NCBI RefSeq assembly: GCF_004364585.1 | Contig: NZ_SOAN01000007.1 | Coordinates: 124,001 to 188,000, forward strand | DNA length: 64,000 bases | Source of the DNA: Nesterenkonia aurantiaca | GTDB lineage: Bacteria; Actinomycetota; Actinomycetes; Actinomycetales; Micrococcaceae | Reading direction: 5' to 3' | Shown: positions 9,639 to 18,148 of the stretch, one piece after another | How the letters are laid out: the number at the start of each line of letters is the position of its first letter | Position numbering within the stretch: position 1 is the first letter of the stretch | Made by a program: the position numbers and the translations under genes | The notes under the pieces: generated by a model | What the model was told of the DNA's origin: nothing | Database searches by the model: none | Seen by the model: only the letters and a program-made list of their open reading frames with translations

Positions 9639-10871
9639 TCATAGCAGCGCCCAGCCGAGCAGCCCCGCAGCAAGCACCACCGCCCAGGCCGGGGCCCGCC
9701 AGCTGTTCAGCGCCACGAAGGCCAGCACCGCCAGCGCCAGGGCCTCGATCCCGACCTCGAGCACCCCGGCGGTGAACACCGGGGTGTAGAGCGCCGCGGC
9801 CAGGATGCCGACCACGCCGGCGTTGACCCCGGCCAGTGCCTTCTGTGCAGACACATTGCCGCGCAGCCGCTCCCAGAACGGCAGCGCCGCGATCACCAGC
9901 AGGGCAGCGGGCAGAAAGATCGCCAGCACCGCGATGACCGCGCCGAGCACGCCGGTGGGCTCGCCCATGCTGGAGGCACCGAGGAACCCGGCGAAGGTGA
10001 ACAGCGGACCAGGCACCGCCTGGGCGGCCCCGTAACCGGCGAGGAAGACCTCAGGGTCCACCATGGCGGGGACGGTCTCTGCCTGCAGCAGCGGAAGCAC
10101 CACATGCCCGCCGCCGAACACCAGCGCCCCGGCCCGGTAGAACGAGTCGATCATCGCGGTCCATCCGGCGCCGGTGGTGGCCGCGAGCACCGGCAGTCCA
10201 GCCAGCAGCGCGGCGAAGAGCGTCGCTGCGGTCCATGCGGAGCGCCGGGAGACTCGCACTGTGAAGGCGTCCGCGGGCCTGGGTCCGGCATCTGGGCCGC
10301 GCAGCCAGAGGAAGCCGGTGATCCCGGCGATCAGGATCGCAGCGACCTGGATGAAGGGGTGCGGCACGAGCAGCACCAGCACCATCGCGGCGGCGGCGAT
10401 GGAGGCGCGCGGAGCGTCCGGGGTCAGCGTCTTGGCCATCGAGAGCACAGCGTGGGCCACCACTGCCACCGCGGCGGCCTTGAACCCATCGATCCACCCG
10501 GCCTCGGTGAGGTCCCCGGCATGCTGGACTCCCAGTGCGAAGACGACCAGCAGCGCCACTGAAGGCATCGTGAACGCGAACCAGGCCGCGATCATCCCGG
10601 GGTAGCCGGCGCGCTGCAGCCCGAGTGCCATGCCCACCTGGCTCGACGCCGGGCCGGGCAGGAACTGGCAGAGTCCCACCAGGTCCGCGTAGGCCTTCTC
10701 GCTCAGCCACTGCCGGTGAGTGACGAAGGCGTCACGGAAGTAGGCCAGGTGGGCCACCGGACCGCCGAATGAGGTGAGCCCCAGACGCAGGAAGACCAGG
10801 AAGACCTCTGCCACGGTGCCGGGGTGTCGGGAGGCGGCGGGGCCGGCGTCGTCCGCTGAATGCTCAGTCAT
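9639..10871 (-). CDS. chrA: Chromate transporter-family protein ChrA
   Basis: A two-domain CHR permease of about 410 residues. The N-terminal half carries FLRLGLTSFGGPVAHLAYFRDAFV and LCQFLPGPASSQ; the C-terminal half repeats the fold with GALVFGGGHVVLPLLQ and AVPGPLFTFAGFLGA. Such proteins export chromate in exchange for protons or other anions, though many members have no proven substrate. The ATG at 10871 is chosen; a GTG at 10883 would add four residues. It stands alone and is divergent from the SGNH hydrolase gene. Confidence 0.9.
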   Translation of the reverse strand: MTEHSADDAGPAASRHPGTVAEVFLVFLRLGLTSFGGPVAHLAYFRDAFVTHRQWLSEKAYADLVGLCQFLPGPASSQVGMALGLQRAGYPGMIAAWFAFTMPSVALLVVFALGVQHAGDLTEAGWIDGFKAAAVAVVAHAVLSMAKTLTPDAPRASIAAAAMVLVLLVPHPFIQVAAILIAGITGFLWLRGPDAGPRPADAFTVRVSRRSAWTAATLFAALLAGLPVLAATTGAGWTAMIDSFYRAGALVFGGGHVVLPLLQAETVPAMVDPEVFLAGYGAAQAVPGPLFTFAGFLGASSMGEPTGVLGAVIAVLAIFLPAALLVIAALPFWERLRGNVSAQKALAGVNAGVVGILAAALYTPVFTAGVLEVGIEALALAVLAFVALNSWRAPAWAVVLAAGLLGWALL

Positions 10872-10972
10872 CGGGACCCACACTCAAGCAGGAAGGTTAA
10901 CAGCGGTTGAACAGACCCGGCCCGCCGGTTGGTACTGTTCAGCCCACGCGACTCCTGGGATTGGGGACACAT

Positions 10973-12136
10973 ATGAGAATCTCTGCCGAGGCCCTGGCCC
11001 CGCTGCTCCTCGGTGCGCTGGAGCACGAGTTCACCGACCGGGGTCTGCTGCCCTGGCGGTTGCCCGCCACCGCGCGGCGCCAGAGCACCGATCCCGGTGT
11101 GGAGCGCGTGGCCGCAGAGCCCAGCGGAGTCCACCTGGACTTCCGCACCGAGGCCTCGAGACTGGCGCTGATCACCCACCCGACCCGCGAGCTCACCGGG
11201 GATGAGATTCCGCACGGTGCGGTCTACGACGTGCTGGTGGACGGGGAGCTCTACGCCCAGCTGTCCTCGCCGGTGCAGGGCGTGGGCACCACCCGCCGCA
11301 GCGACCCGATCACCGGTGAGGTCTCCAGCACCAGGGGCGGCGACGCCCGGATCGAACTGCCCCGGCTGCCTCCGGGCGCCCACGATGTGCAGATCTGGCT
11401 GCCCCATGACGAGCGGACCGAGCTGGTCGGACTGGAATCCGACGCCACGGTGATCCCTGCTGGAGCCGAGGGGACGACCCGCTGGCTGCATCACGGCAGC
11501 TCGATCAGCCACGGCTTCGCCGTCAGCCACCCGACCGGCACCTGGCCCGTGGTGGCCGCCCGGGCCGCCGGGGTGCAGCTGACCAACCTCGGGCTCGCCG
11601 GACAGGCGATGCTTGACCCGTTCACCGCCAGGACCATCCGCTCCGCCCAGGCCGATGTGATCAGCCTGAAGCTGGGGATCAACATCACCAACGGGGACAC
11701 GATGCGCCTGCGCACCTTCATCCCGGCGGTGCATGGCTTCCTCGACACGATCCGCGAGGGTCCACACGCCGAGACCCCGCTGCTGCTGGTCTCCCCGCTG
11801 CACTGCGCGATCCAGGAGACCCGGCCCGGACCGTTACAGATGGAGCTGCTGGAGTCAGGCCCGCGCTTCTCCTCGATGGGAGATTCCCGCGAGGTGGCCT
11901 CCGGCAAGCTCACCCTGCAGGTGATCCGCCGTACGCTGCGCGAGATCGTCCAGGCACGCCGCACGGAGGATCCGCAGCTGCACTTCCTCGACGGTCTGGA
12001 GCTCTTCGGGGAACCCGACGAGGCGGAGCTGCCGATGCCGGACCAGCTGCACCCGGACACTGCGGCCCAGCAACGGATCGGGACCCGCTTCGCAAATGTT
12101 GCGCTCGCTCCCGGAGGGCCGCTGAACCTGGAATGA
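10973..12136 (+). CDS. SGNH/GDSL-type hydrolase
   Basis: A 387-residue esterase-like protein. The N-terminal half is a beta-rich region of unknown role. The SGNH part starts near WLHHGSSISHG, whose GSS serine is the likely nucleophile, followed by NLGLAGQAML (oxyanion Gly), KLGINITNGD (Asn block) and the C-terminal PDQLHPD, supplying the Asp-His pair. No signal peptide is seen, so a cytoplasmic role is likely. The ATG at 10973 follows TGGGGACAC; an upstream in-frame codon at 10907 lacks a binding site. It ends 8 nt before the ABC exporter genes and may be co-transcribed with them. Confidence 0.8.
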   Translation: MRISAEALAPLLLGALEHEFTDRGLLPWRLPATARRQSTDPGVERVAAEPSGVHLDFRTEASRLALITHPTRELTGDEIPHGAVYDVLVDGELYAQLSSPVQGVGTTRRSDPITGEVSSTRGGDARIELPRLPPGAHDVQIWLPHDERTELVGLESDATVIPAGAEGTTRWLHHGSSISHGFAVSHPTGTWPVVAARAAGVQLTNLGLAGQAMLDPFTARTIRSAQADVISLKLGINITNGDTMRLRTFIPAVHGFLDTIREGPHAETPLLLVSPLHCAIQETRPGPLQMELLESGPRFSSMGDSREVASGKLTLQVIRRTLREIVQARRTEDPQLHFLDGLELFGEPDEAELPMPDQLHPDTAAQQRIGTRFANVALAPGGPLNLE

Positions 12137-12144
12137 TCTGAGGC

Positions 12145-14004
12145 GTGCTTCTGCAAGACATGCCTCCCCGCGCCTGGATCGCGACCGCCCTGCAATGGGC
12201 GCGCACGCTCGCGCTGACCACCCTGTTCCTCGCCCTCGGGCGGGTGCTCGACGCTGCCCTGAACGCCACGGACACCACCGGCGGGCTGATCCTCGGCGCG
12301 GTCGCCGGCGCCGTGGCGGTGATCTGCTCCGGCATCGCCGCGTCCGTGCCGCCTCGGCTGCGCGCGGTAGAAGAACTGCGCTGGCGCGGCAGCGGAATCC
12401 GGGCCGCCCTGAACCGCGATCCGGCGGGTACGGCGACGGGTGCTGCGAGGGGCGCGTCGAGGGTCGCGTCACGGCCCCCCGCGCCCAGCCACGCCGGCGC
12501 AGCCCACGGGCGCGCCGGTGGTGGGCGTCCAGCGGGGCGCGCCGGCGGTGGGCGTCCCGGCATGGGTGAGGCTGATCTGCTCACCGGCGGGGTCGAGCGC
12601 ATCGCCGAGTACCGTGCGGAGTTTCTGGGTCCGGCCCTGGCGGCCTTCACGGCCCCGGCGCTGGTGCTGCTGATGCTGGGCAGCTTCGTGGACCCGATCA
12701 TCGCGGTCGTGCTGCTCGTCCTGGTGCTGCTGGTTCCGCTGCTGGTCCGGTTCTTCCTGAAACGCTTCCGCGGCCCCACCGCCGCCTACCGGCGGCTCGC
12801 CGGGGCGGCGACCGCGAAGTTCCAGGAGGTCCTGCGCTCGCTCGGCGGCCTGGTGCTGCTCGGCGCCGAAGATGCCGGCCGGCGCAGCGTCGCCGAGGCG
12901 GCCGCCGCGCTCCGGGTCCAGGCGGTGGCCCTGCTCAGGCGCAGCCAGCTGATGATTCTGGTCAACGACGCCCTGTTCTCCCTGGTGATGATCACCTCCG
13001 CCGTCGGCCTTGCGCTGTGGCGCTTCCAGGATGGTGCGATCACCGCTGGCGATTTCCTCGCCGTGGTGCTGCTGACCACGCTGCTCTATGAACCCATCGA
13101 CAAGCTCGGTCGCTCCTTCTACGTGGCGATGGCCGGGCGGACCCAGCAGGGGCTGTTCACCCAGACCCTGAGCACCCCGGGGGAGGCGACGTCCAGGACC
13201 CCCGCCGAGACCGCAGCCGAGTCCCCTGCCCAGTCTCCTGCCCAGCCGCTCGCCCAGTTCCCGGCCCGGACCTCAGCCCAGACCACGGAGCTGCTGCGCC
13301 TGGAGGATCTCGGGGTGGATCGCGGCGGCGAGCGCGTGCTGCGTGGGGTCACGCTGAGCGTGACGCGCGGCGCCGCGATCGCCGTCGTCGGGCCTTCCGG
13401 TGCGGGCAAGTCCACGCTGGCCCAGGTGCTGCAGGGACTGATCCCGCACGCCACCGGAGAGCTGCTGCTGGAAGGGCGACCTGCCGACTCGACTGCGCTT
13501 CAGCAGGCCGCCGTGACCGTCGCGCAGAAGCCGTTCATCTTCTCCGGCACTGTGGCCGAGAACCTTCGCCTGGCCCGGCCCGAGGCCACCGATGACCAGC
13601 TCTGGGAGGTCCTGACCCAGGCGCGCCTGGACGCGGAGATCGCAGCGAAGCCGCGCGGGCTGGCCACCCAGGTCGGCGAGGACGGCGGAGCCCTCTCCGG
13701 GGGACAGATCCGCCGCCTGGCGATCGCCCGTGCGCTGCTCTCCGGGGCAAAGCTGCTGATCCTGGATGAGCCCACCGCCGACCTGGACCGGCGGGCAGAA
13801 CGGCTGGTCGATGAGACCCTGCGCGGCCTCGCCGGAGACCACACGCTGATCCTCATCGCCCACCGGCTGGCCACCACCCGCTGGGCCGATCAGGTCCTGG
13901 TGCTCGAGGCTGGAGAGCCCGCGGCGCTGGGCAACCCGGAGGAGCTGCTCGCCCAGTCCGGCTATTACGCGCAGGCCACGGCCGGAGAAGGGGAAGACCG
14001 ATGA
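12145..14004 (+). CDS. ABC exporter half-transporter, CydD-like (first of pair)
   Basis: A fused membrane and ATPase protein of 619 residues. The ATPase domain has Walker A GPSGAGKST, signature LSGGQ, Walker B LLILDEPTADLD and the AHRLATTRWADQV switch region. The membrane domain is atypical: an Ala/Gly/Arg/Pro-rich stretch of about 50 residues (about 92-142) interrupts it, including two copies of GRAGGGRP, and a Pro/Ala/Gln-rich linker separates membrane and ATPase domains. The GTG at 12145 is close to AGG; an ATG five codons later is possible. The stop overlaps the next start (ATGA), so the two products very likely form a heterodimer. Substrate unknown; CydDC-type thiol export is one option. 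Confidence 0.85.
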   Translation: MLLQDMPPRAWIATALQWARTLALTTLFLALGRVLDAALNATDTTGGLILGAVAGAVAVICSGIAASVPPRLRAVEELRWRGSGIRAALNRDPAGTATGAARGASRVASRPPAPSHAGAAHGRAGGGRPAGRAGGGRPGMGEADLLTGGVERIAEYRAEFLGPALAAFTAPALVLLMLGSFVDPIIAVVLLVLVLLVPLLVRFFLKRFRGPTAAYRRLAGAATAKFQEVLRSLGGLVLLGAEDAGRRSVAEAAAALRVQAVALLRRSQLMILVNDALFSLVMITSAVGLALWRFQDGAITAGDFLAVVLLTTLLYEPIDKLGRSFYVAMAGRTQQGLFTQTLSTPGEATSRTPAETAAESPAQSPAQPLAQFPARTSAQTTELLRLEDLGVDRGGERVLRGVTLSVTRGAAIAVVGPSGAGKSTLAQVLQGLIPHATGELLLEGRPADSTALQQAAVTVAQKPFIFSGTVAENLRLARPEATDDQLWEVLTQARLDAEIAAKPRGLATQVGEDGGALSGGQIRRLAIARALLSGAKLLILDEPTADLDRRAERLVDETLRGLAGDHTLILIAHRLATTRWADQVLVLEAGEPAALGNPEELLAQSGYYAQATAGEGEDR

Positions 14005-15683
14005 TCTTGCATCTGCTGACACTGGCCCGGGGCTCCGCCGGGCTGCTCGCGCTCTCAGCCTTCGCCCGCACACTGACCCTGCTCTGCGGCGCCGCCCTGC
14101 TGGCCTACCCGGCATGGCTGGTGGGACGCCTCGCCGACGGTCAACAGGTCCCGCCGCTGGGCAGCGTCATCGCGGTGATGATCACCCTGGCCGCGGCCAA
14201 GGGCCTGACCCGCTACGCCGAGCAGCTCTCCGGACACACCGCCGCCTTCGCACTGCTGGAGCAGCTGCGGGTCCGGCTCTACGAGAAGCTGATCCCGCTC
14301 GCCCCGGCGGTGACCGCCTCCCGCGGCAGCGGCCGGCTGCTCTCTGCGGCCACCCGCGACGTGGACCGGGTAGAGGTCTTCTTCGCGCACACCCTGGCCC
14401 CGGTGGTGACCGCCGTGGTCATCCCCGCCACCGCGGTGGCGCTCACCTGGACCCTCACCGGGCCCGCGCTGGCACTGGGGCTGCTGCTGATCTTCCTGGC
14501 CGCGGCGGCCACGCTGATCGGCCTCGGGCGCCGTGGTGCCCGTGCAAGCAGCACCGCCGCGGTCCGGGCCCGCGGTGCGCTGGCCCAGGAGATCAGCGAT
14601 GATCTGCGCGGCCGGCAGGAGATCACGATCTTCGGCGCCCAGGAACAGCGCGCACTAAGGGTGGACCGGATCGGCGCCCAGATCGGTGAGAACTCAGGCG
14701 GCGCCTCGGTGCTGCAGGGGCTGCGCGCCGCCGCCGGGCAGGGCTGGCAGGTGCTCGCGCTCTTCGTGCTGCTGCTGTTGGGACTGCCGCAGGCCCAGGC
14801 AGGCGTGATCGGCTACACCGAGCTGCTGCTGGTGCTCGCCCTGGTGCCGGGCACCGCACCGGCCTTGGCCGCGATCGAGGCGCTGGGGCTCTCGCTGCCC
14901 GCTGCGCTGGCCTCCGCGGCGAACCTGCGCGAGCTCGAGGAGAGCTCCCCGGAGGTCGCCGAGCCGAAGCACCCGGTCCCGGTGCACACCGAGCACGAGG
15001 CCGCCGCCTCGGTGTCCTTCCACGGCGTCAGCTTCGGCTACCCCGGCACCGAGCGGGAGGTGCTGCAGGAGGTGGACCTGCGGATCAAGCCCGGAGCGGT
15101 GGCCGCCGTCGTCGGGGTCAGCGGATCCGGCAAATCCACGCTCGCCTCGCTGCTGACCCGGGTCTGGGACCCCCAGGCCGGCGAAGTGCGACTCGGCGGC
15201 ACCGACGTGCGTGAGCTCTCGCTGGCCGCGCTGCGCGCACATATCACCGTGGTGGAGCAGCGCCCGGTGCTGATCAGCGGCAGCATCCGCGAAAACCTGC
15301 TGCTGGGCAGCCCGGCGGCCACCGAGGAGCAGGTGCTGGCCGCGTGCCGTTCGGCCTGCTTCGACGGTGACATCGCCGCGATGCCCGAAGGTCTGGACAC
15401 CCAGATGGGAGCTGAGGGCGCGCGGCTCTCCGGAGGCCAGTCCCAGCGTCTGGCGCTGGCCCGCGGGTATCTGCGCCGCAGCCCGGTGCTGATCCTCGAT
15501 GAGATCACCTCGGCGCAGGATCCGCTCACCCAGGCCGAGATCCTGCGACGCATGCCCGAGGCCACCAGCGCCACGGTGATCATGATCGCCCACCGCAGCG
15601 CGGTGCTGCGCCATGTCAGCAGCGTCTACGAGGTCGACGCCGGGAGGATCAGAGCAGCAGCTCCGCCAGCAGCGGGAGCGTGA
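14001..15683 (+). CDS. ABC exporter half-transporter, CydC-like (second of pair)
   Basis: A 560-residue fused permease-ATPase, partner of the preceding gene, with which it overlaps by 4 nt. It has six predicted membrane helices, then an ATPase with Walker A GVSGSGKST, signature LSGGQSQR and Walker B VLILDEITSAQD. In Walker B the expected catalytic Glu is present (DE), and the D-loop is degenerate (SAQD). The membrane domain lacks the low-complexity insert of its partner. The last 35 nt overlap the end of the convergent AEC gene. The CydDC-type role is inferred from pairing and order; cydAB genes are not in the window. Confidence 0.85.
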   Translation: MILHLLTLARGSAGLLALSAFARTLTLLCGAALLAYPAWLVGRLADGQQVPPLGSVIAVMITLAAAKGLTRYAEQLSGHTAAFALLEQLRVRLYEKLIPLAPAVTASRGSGRLLSAATRDVDRVEVFFAHTLAPVVTAVVIPATAVALTWTLTGPALALGLLLIFLAAAATLIGLGRRGARASSTAAVRARGALAQEISDDLRGRQEITIFGAQEQRALRVDRIGAQIGENSGGASVLQGLRAAAGQGWQVLALFVLLLLGLPQAQAGVIGYTELLLVLALVPGTAPALAAIEALGLSLPAALASAANLRELEESSPEVAEPKHPVPVHTEHEAAASVSFHGVSFGYPGTEREVLQEVDLRIKPGAVAAVVGVSGSGKSTLASLLTRVWDPQAGEVRLGGTDVRELSLAALRAHITVVEQRPVLISGSIRENLLLGSPAATEEQVLAACRSACFDGDIAAMPEGLDTQMGAEGARLSGGQSQRLALARGYLRRSPVLILDEITSAQDPLTQAEILRRMPEATSATVIMIAHRSAVLRHVSSVYEVDAGRIRAAAPPAAGA

Positions 15684-16668
15684 GCAGGCAGGCCAGCGTG
15701 CTGGTCACCAGGATCGAGGCGGCCAGGCGGCCGTCACCCTCGTACTGCTGCGCGAAGATGTAGACCGTGGTGGAGGAGGGCATGGCGGCGATGATGATCA
15801 GCGTGCCGGCCCAGACCGGTCCGAGCTGGTCGTAGAAGGGCAGCACCGCCAGCCAGGTCAGCAGCGGCAGGACCAGGATCTTGCCCAGAGTGCCCAGTGT
15901 GATCAGCCGCTTGGGCACTCCCCCGCTGCGGATCCCCTCGATCGCCGGGTGCAGCGCCAGCCCGACGCAGAACAGCGCCAGCGGCACCGCCGTCTGCCCC
16001 AGCAGGCTCACCGATTCGTTGATCGGCGCCGGCAGTCCCAGCGGGCTGAACACCACCAGCAGCGCCAGCCCCATCGCGATGAACACCGGGTTCAGCAGCA
16101 GCGCACGCTTGAAGATCGGCCCGATCTGGGTGCGCAGCAGCTGCCCGACGCCGGCGGCCCGGCCGGTCTTCCTCGGGTCTGCGGCATTCGTGCCCGCCGC
16201 CGAGGACTGCTCGGCGCGGGAAGCCACTATGGTGCGCACCAGCGGGTAGCCGTTGAGGTAGATCAGGTTGTGCACCATGTGCACGATCCCGGCGGCCAGT
16301 CCGGCCTCCGGGCCGATCACGCTGATCGAGACCGGGATCCCGAAGTACCCGACGTTGCCGAAGCTGCCGGCCAGTGAGGTCGCCGCCGCGCCCTCCCGGC
16401 CGCGGGCGCCGAAGAGGAAGCTGCCGTAGTACAGCGCGATGGAGACCAGTGGGGTCACCACGGCGACGATCGCCACCGCCAGCACGGGGAAGCCGGCGGT
16501 GGGCGGAGCCGTGACCATCGCGGTGTAGATGAAGGTGGGCAGCGCGAAGTAGAACAGGAAGCCGTTGAGGTGGTCCTGGGCGCTGCGGAAGCGCGGGACG
16601 AACCCGGCGGCGAATCCGACGCCGAGCACCAGGAACATCGGCCCGATCACGGTGAGCATCTCAAGCAT
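15649..16668 (-). CDS. AEC-family transporter (auxin efflux carrier type)
   Basis: A 339-residue membrane protein with about ten helices in two halves. The N-terminal VIGPMFLVLGVGFAAGF and the GSFGNVGYFGIPVSISVIG segment are family signatures, and AMPSSTTVYIFAQQY in the second half matches the crossover region. Members carry malate, malonate or other organic anions; the substrate here is unknown. CGGAGG precedes the ATG. The gene is convergent with the ABC exporter and lies 70 nt downstream of the glycosyltransferase cluster on the same strand. Confidence 0.85.
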   Translation of the reverse strand: MLEMLTVIGPMFLVLGVGFAAGFVPRFRSAQDHLNGFLFYFALPTFIYTAMVTAPPTAGFPVLAVAIVAVVTPLVSIALYYGSFLFGARGREGAAATSLAGSFGNVGYFGIPVSISVIGPEAGLAAGIVHMVHNLIYLNGYPLVRTIVASRAEQSSAAGTNAADPRKTGRAAGVGQLLRTQIGPIFKRALLLNPVFIAMGLALLVVFSPLGLPAPINESVSLLGQTAVPLALFCVGLALHPAIEGIRSGGVPKRLITLGTLGKILVLPLLTWLAVLPFYDQLGPVWAGTLIIIAAMPSSTTVYIFAQQYEGDGRLAASILVTSTLACLLTLPLLAELLL

Positions 16669-16738
16669 CAGAGCCTCCGGAGCCGCGGAAGCAGTCCGTC
16701 ACCGGAATCCGGGCGAGCCTGTGGCGTCGGAGGGCGGT

Positions 16739-18148
16739 TCACCAGCGCAGTCTCCACGAGGTGGGCCGGCCGAGTCCGGGCAGCGCGAAGGTCTCGGGCT
16801 GCCCACGGGTGACCCCGGCCAACGGGTCGCTCTCCCCCAGCTCTTTCCGCCGCGGTTCGGCGGCGAGCCACTCGGAGCTGTGCGCCTCGTCGTCGGCCGC
16901 TGCTGCGCTCACCGTGACCCGGTCACGGTCCCGGCTGCGCACGATGTCCTTCTCGGGATCCAGGATCTCGCGGACCACCTGGACCATCAGATAGATCAGG
17001 GTGGCCATATGGGCCAGGATCCCGAGGTGGTAGGCCCAGTCGATCAGCTCGGTGCCGCCGGCGAACTCCCCGCCGGAGGTGATCTTCGCGCTCATCATCC
17101 ACACCGAGACCCAGTGGTAGACCTCCGCGGCCTGCCAGAGAAGGTAGCCGCGGACCTTCGGGCGGGCCAGCACCAGCAGCGGGATCAGCCAGATCACGAA
17201 CTGCGGGGAGTAGACCTTCCCCAGCAGCAGGAAGCTGGCGACGATCAGGAAGCACAGCTGCGCCATCCGCGGTCGGGTCGGCGCGGCCAGGCCCAGGTAG
17301 GCGACGCCGAGGCAGCACAGCAGGAAGAGCCCGTTGGAGAGCAGCGAGAACCCAGCTCCGTCCAGCGGCAGCCAGCTGAAGAACAGCCAGACCGAGGAGA
17401 AGCTGACATCGCGCTCGGAGGAGAAGCGGTAGAAGGTCGACCACTGCTCGAACTGCAGAAGCATGAAGGGCAGGTTCACCGCGAGCCAGGTGAGCACCGC
17501 GGCGAGCGTGGTCGCGGCGAAGGAGCGCAGCCGTCCGCTGCGCAGGCACAGCACCAGGATCGCGCCCAGGAAGAAGAGCGGGTAGAGCTTCATCGCCGTC
17601 CCCAGGCCGATCAGCACCCCGGCCCAGACCGGATGTGAGCGGCCCCAGAGCAGCAGCGCCAGCGCGCCCAGGAAGACCGCCCACATGTCCCAGTTGATCG
17701 ACAGCGAGAGGATGATTCCCGGGGCCAGGGCGACCATCAGCGCGTCCTTGCGGCGGTGCCCGGCGGTGGAGTAGGCGGTGGCCAGGACCACGCCGAGCCA
17801 GCACAGCACCACCGCGAAGTGGTTGAGGTCGTAGAACGCCAGGATCCGTTCCTCGGTGATGCCCTGCCCGGGGACCAGCAGGGCGAGCACCCCGGCCACC
17901 ATGACCAGCAGCACCGGGTACTCCATGACCTGGTCCGCCGGGACGTCGTCGACGAAGGGGAAGAGCCCTTCGGCGAGTCCGCGCTGGCTGAACAGCAGCG
18001 AGAAGTCGGAATAGCACATGTGGATGTGCTGATCGGGGTCGGTCCAGCCGTTGATCCGGCACCACTGCACGGCGACCACCGACAGCGCGGCGCCCAGGGT
18101 GGTCGCGGTCAGCAGCAGCCAGAGCAGCCGGGAGCCGGGGAGCTTCAC
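16739..18148 (-). CDS. GT87-family polyprenyl-phosphate-dependent glycosyltransferase (integral membrane)
   Basis: A membrane protein of about 469 residues with roughly ten helices. CYSDFSLLFSQRG followed by an acidic loop, and the KLYPLFFLGA segment, match C-type mannosyltransferases (DUF2029/GT87) that use polyprenyl-phosphate-mannose on the outer face of the membrane. The tail of about 60 residues is cytoplasmic and charged. The start is a GTG at 18148 overlapping the stop of the preceding gene (GTGA); a much longer frame open upstream only repeats that gene out of frame. It is the last of three linked glycosyltransferases, presumably for lipomannan-type envelope glycans. Confidence 0.82.
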   Translation of the reverse strand: MKLPGSRLLWLLLTATTLGAALSVVAVQWCRINGWTDPDQHIHMCYSDFSLLFSQRGLAEGLFPFVDDVPADQVMEYPVLLVMVAGVLALLVPGQGITEERILAFYDLNHFAVVLCWLGVVLATAYSTAGHRRKDALMVALAPGIILSLSINWDMWAVFLGALALLLWGRSHPVWAGVLIGLGTAMKLYPLFFLGAILVLCLRSGRLRSFAATTLAAVLTWLAVNLPFMLLQFEQWSTFYRFSSERDVSFSSVWLFFSWLPLDGAGFSLLSNGLFLLCCLGVAYLGLAAPTRPRMAQLCFLIVASFLLLGKVYSPQFVIWLIPLLVLARPKVRGYLLWQAAEVYHWVSVWMMSAKITSGGEFAGGTELIDWAYHLGILAHMATLIYLMVQVVREILDPEKDIVRSRDRDRVTVSAAAADDEAHSSEWLAAEPRRKELGESDPLAGVTRGQPETFALPGLGRPTSWRLRW

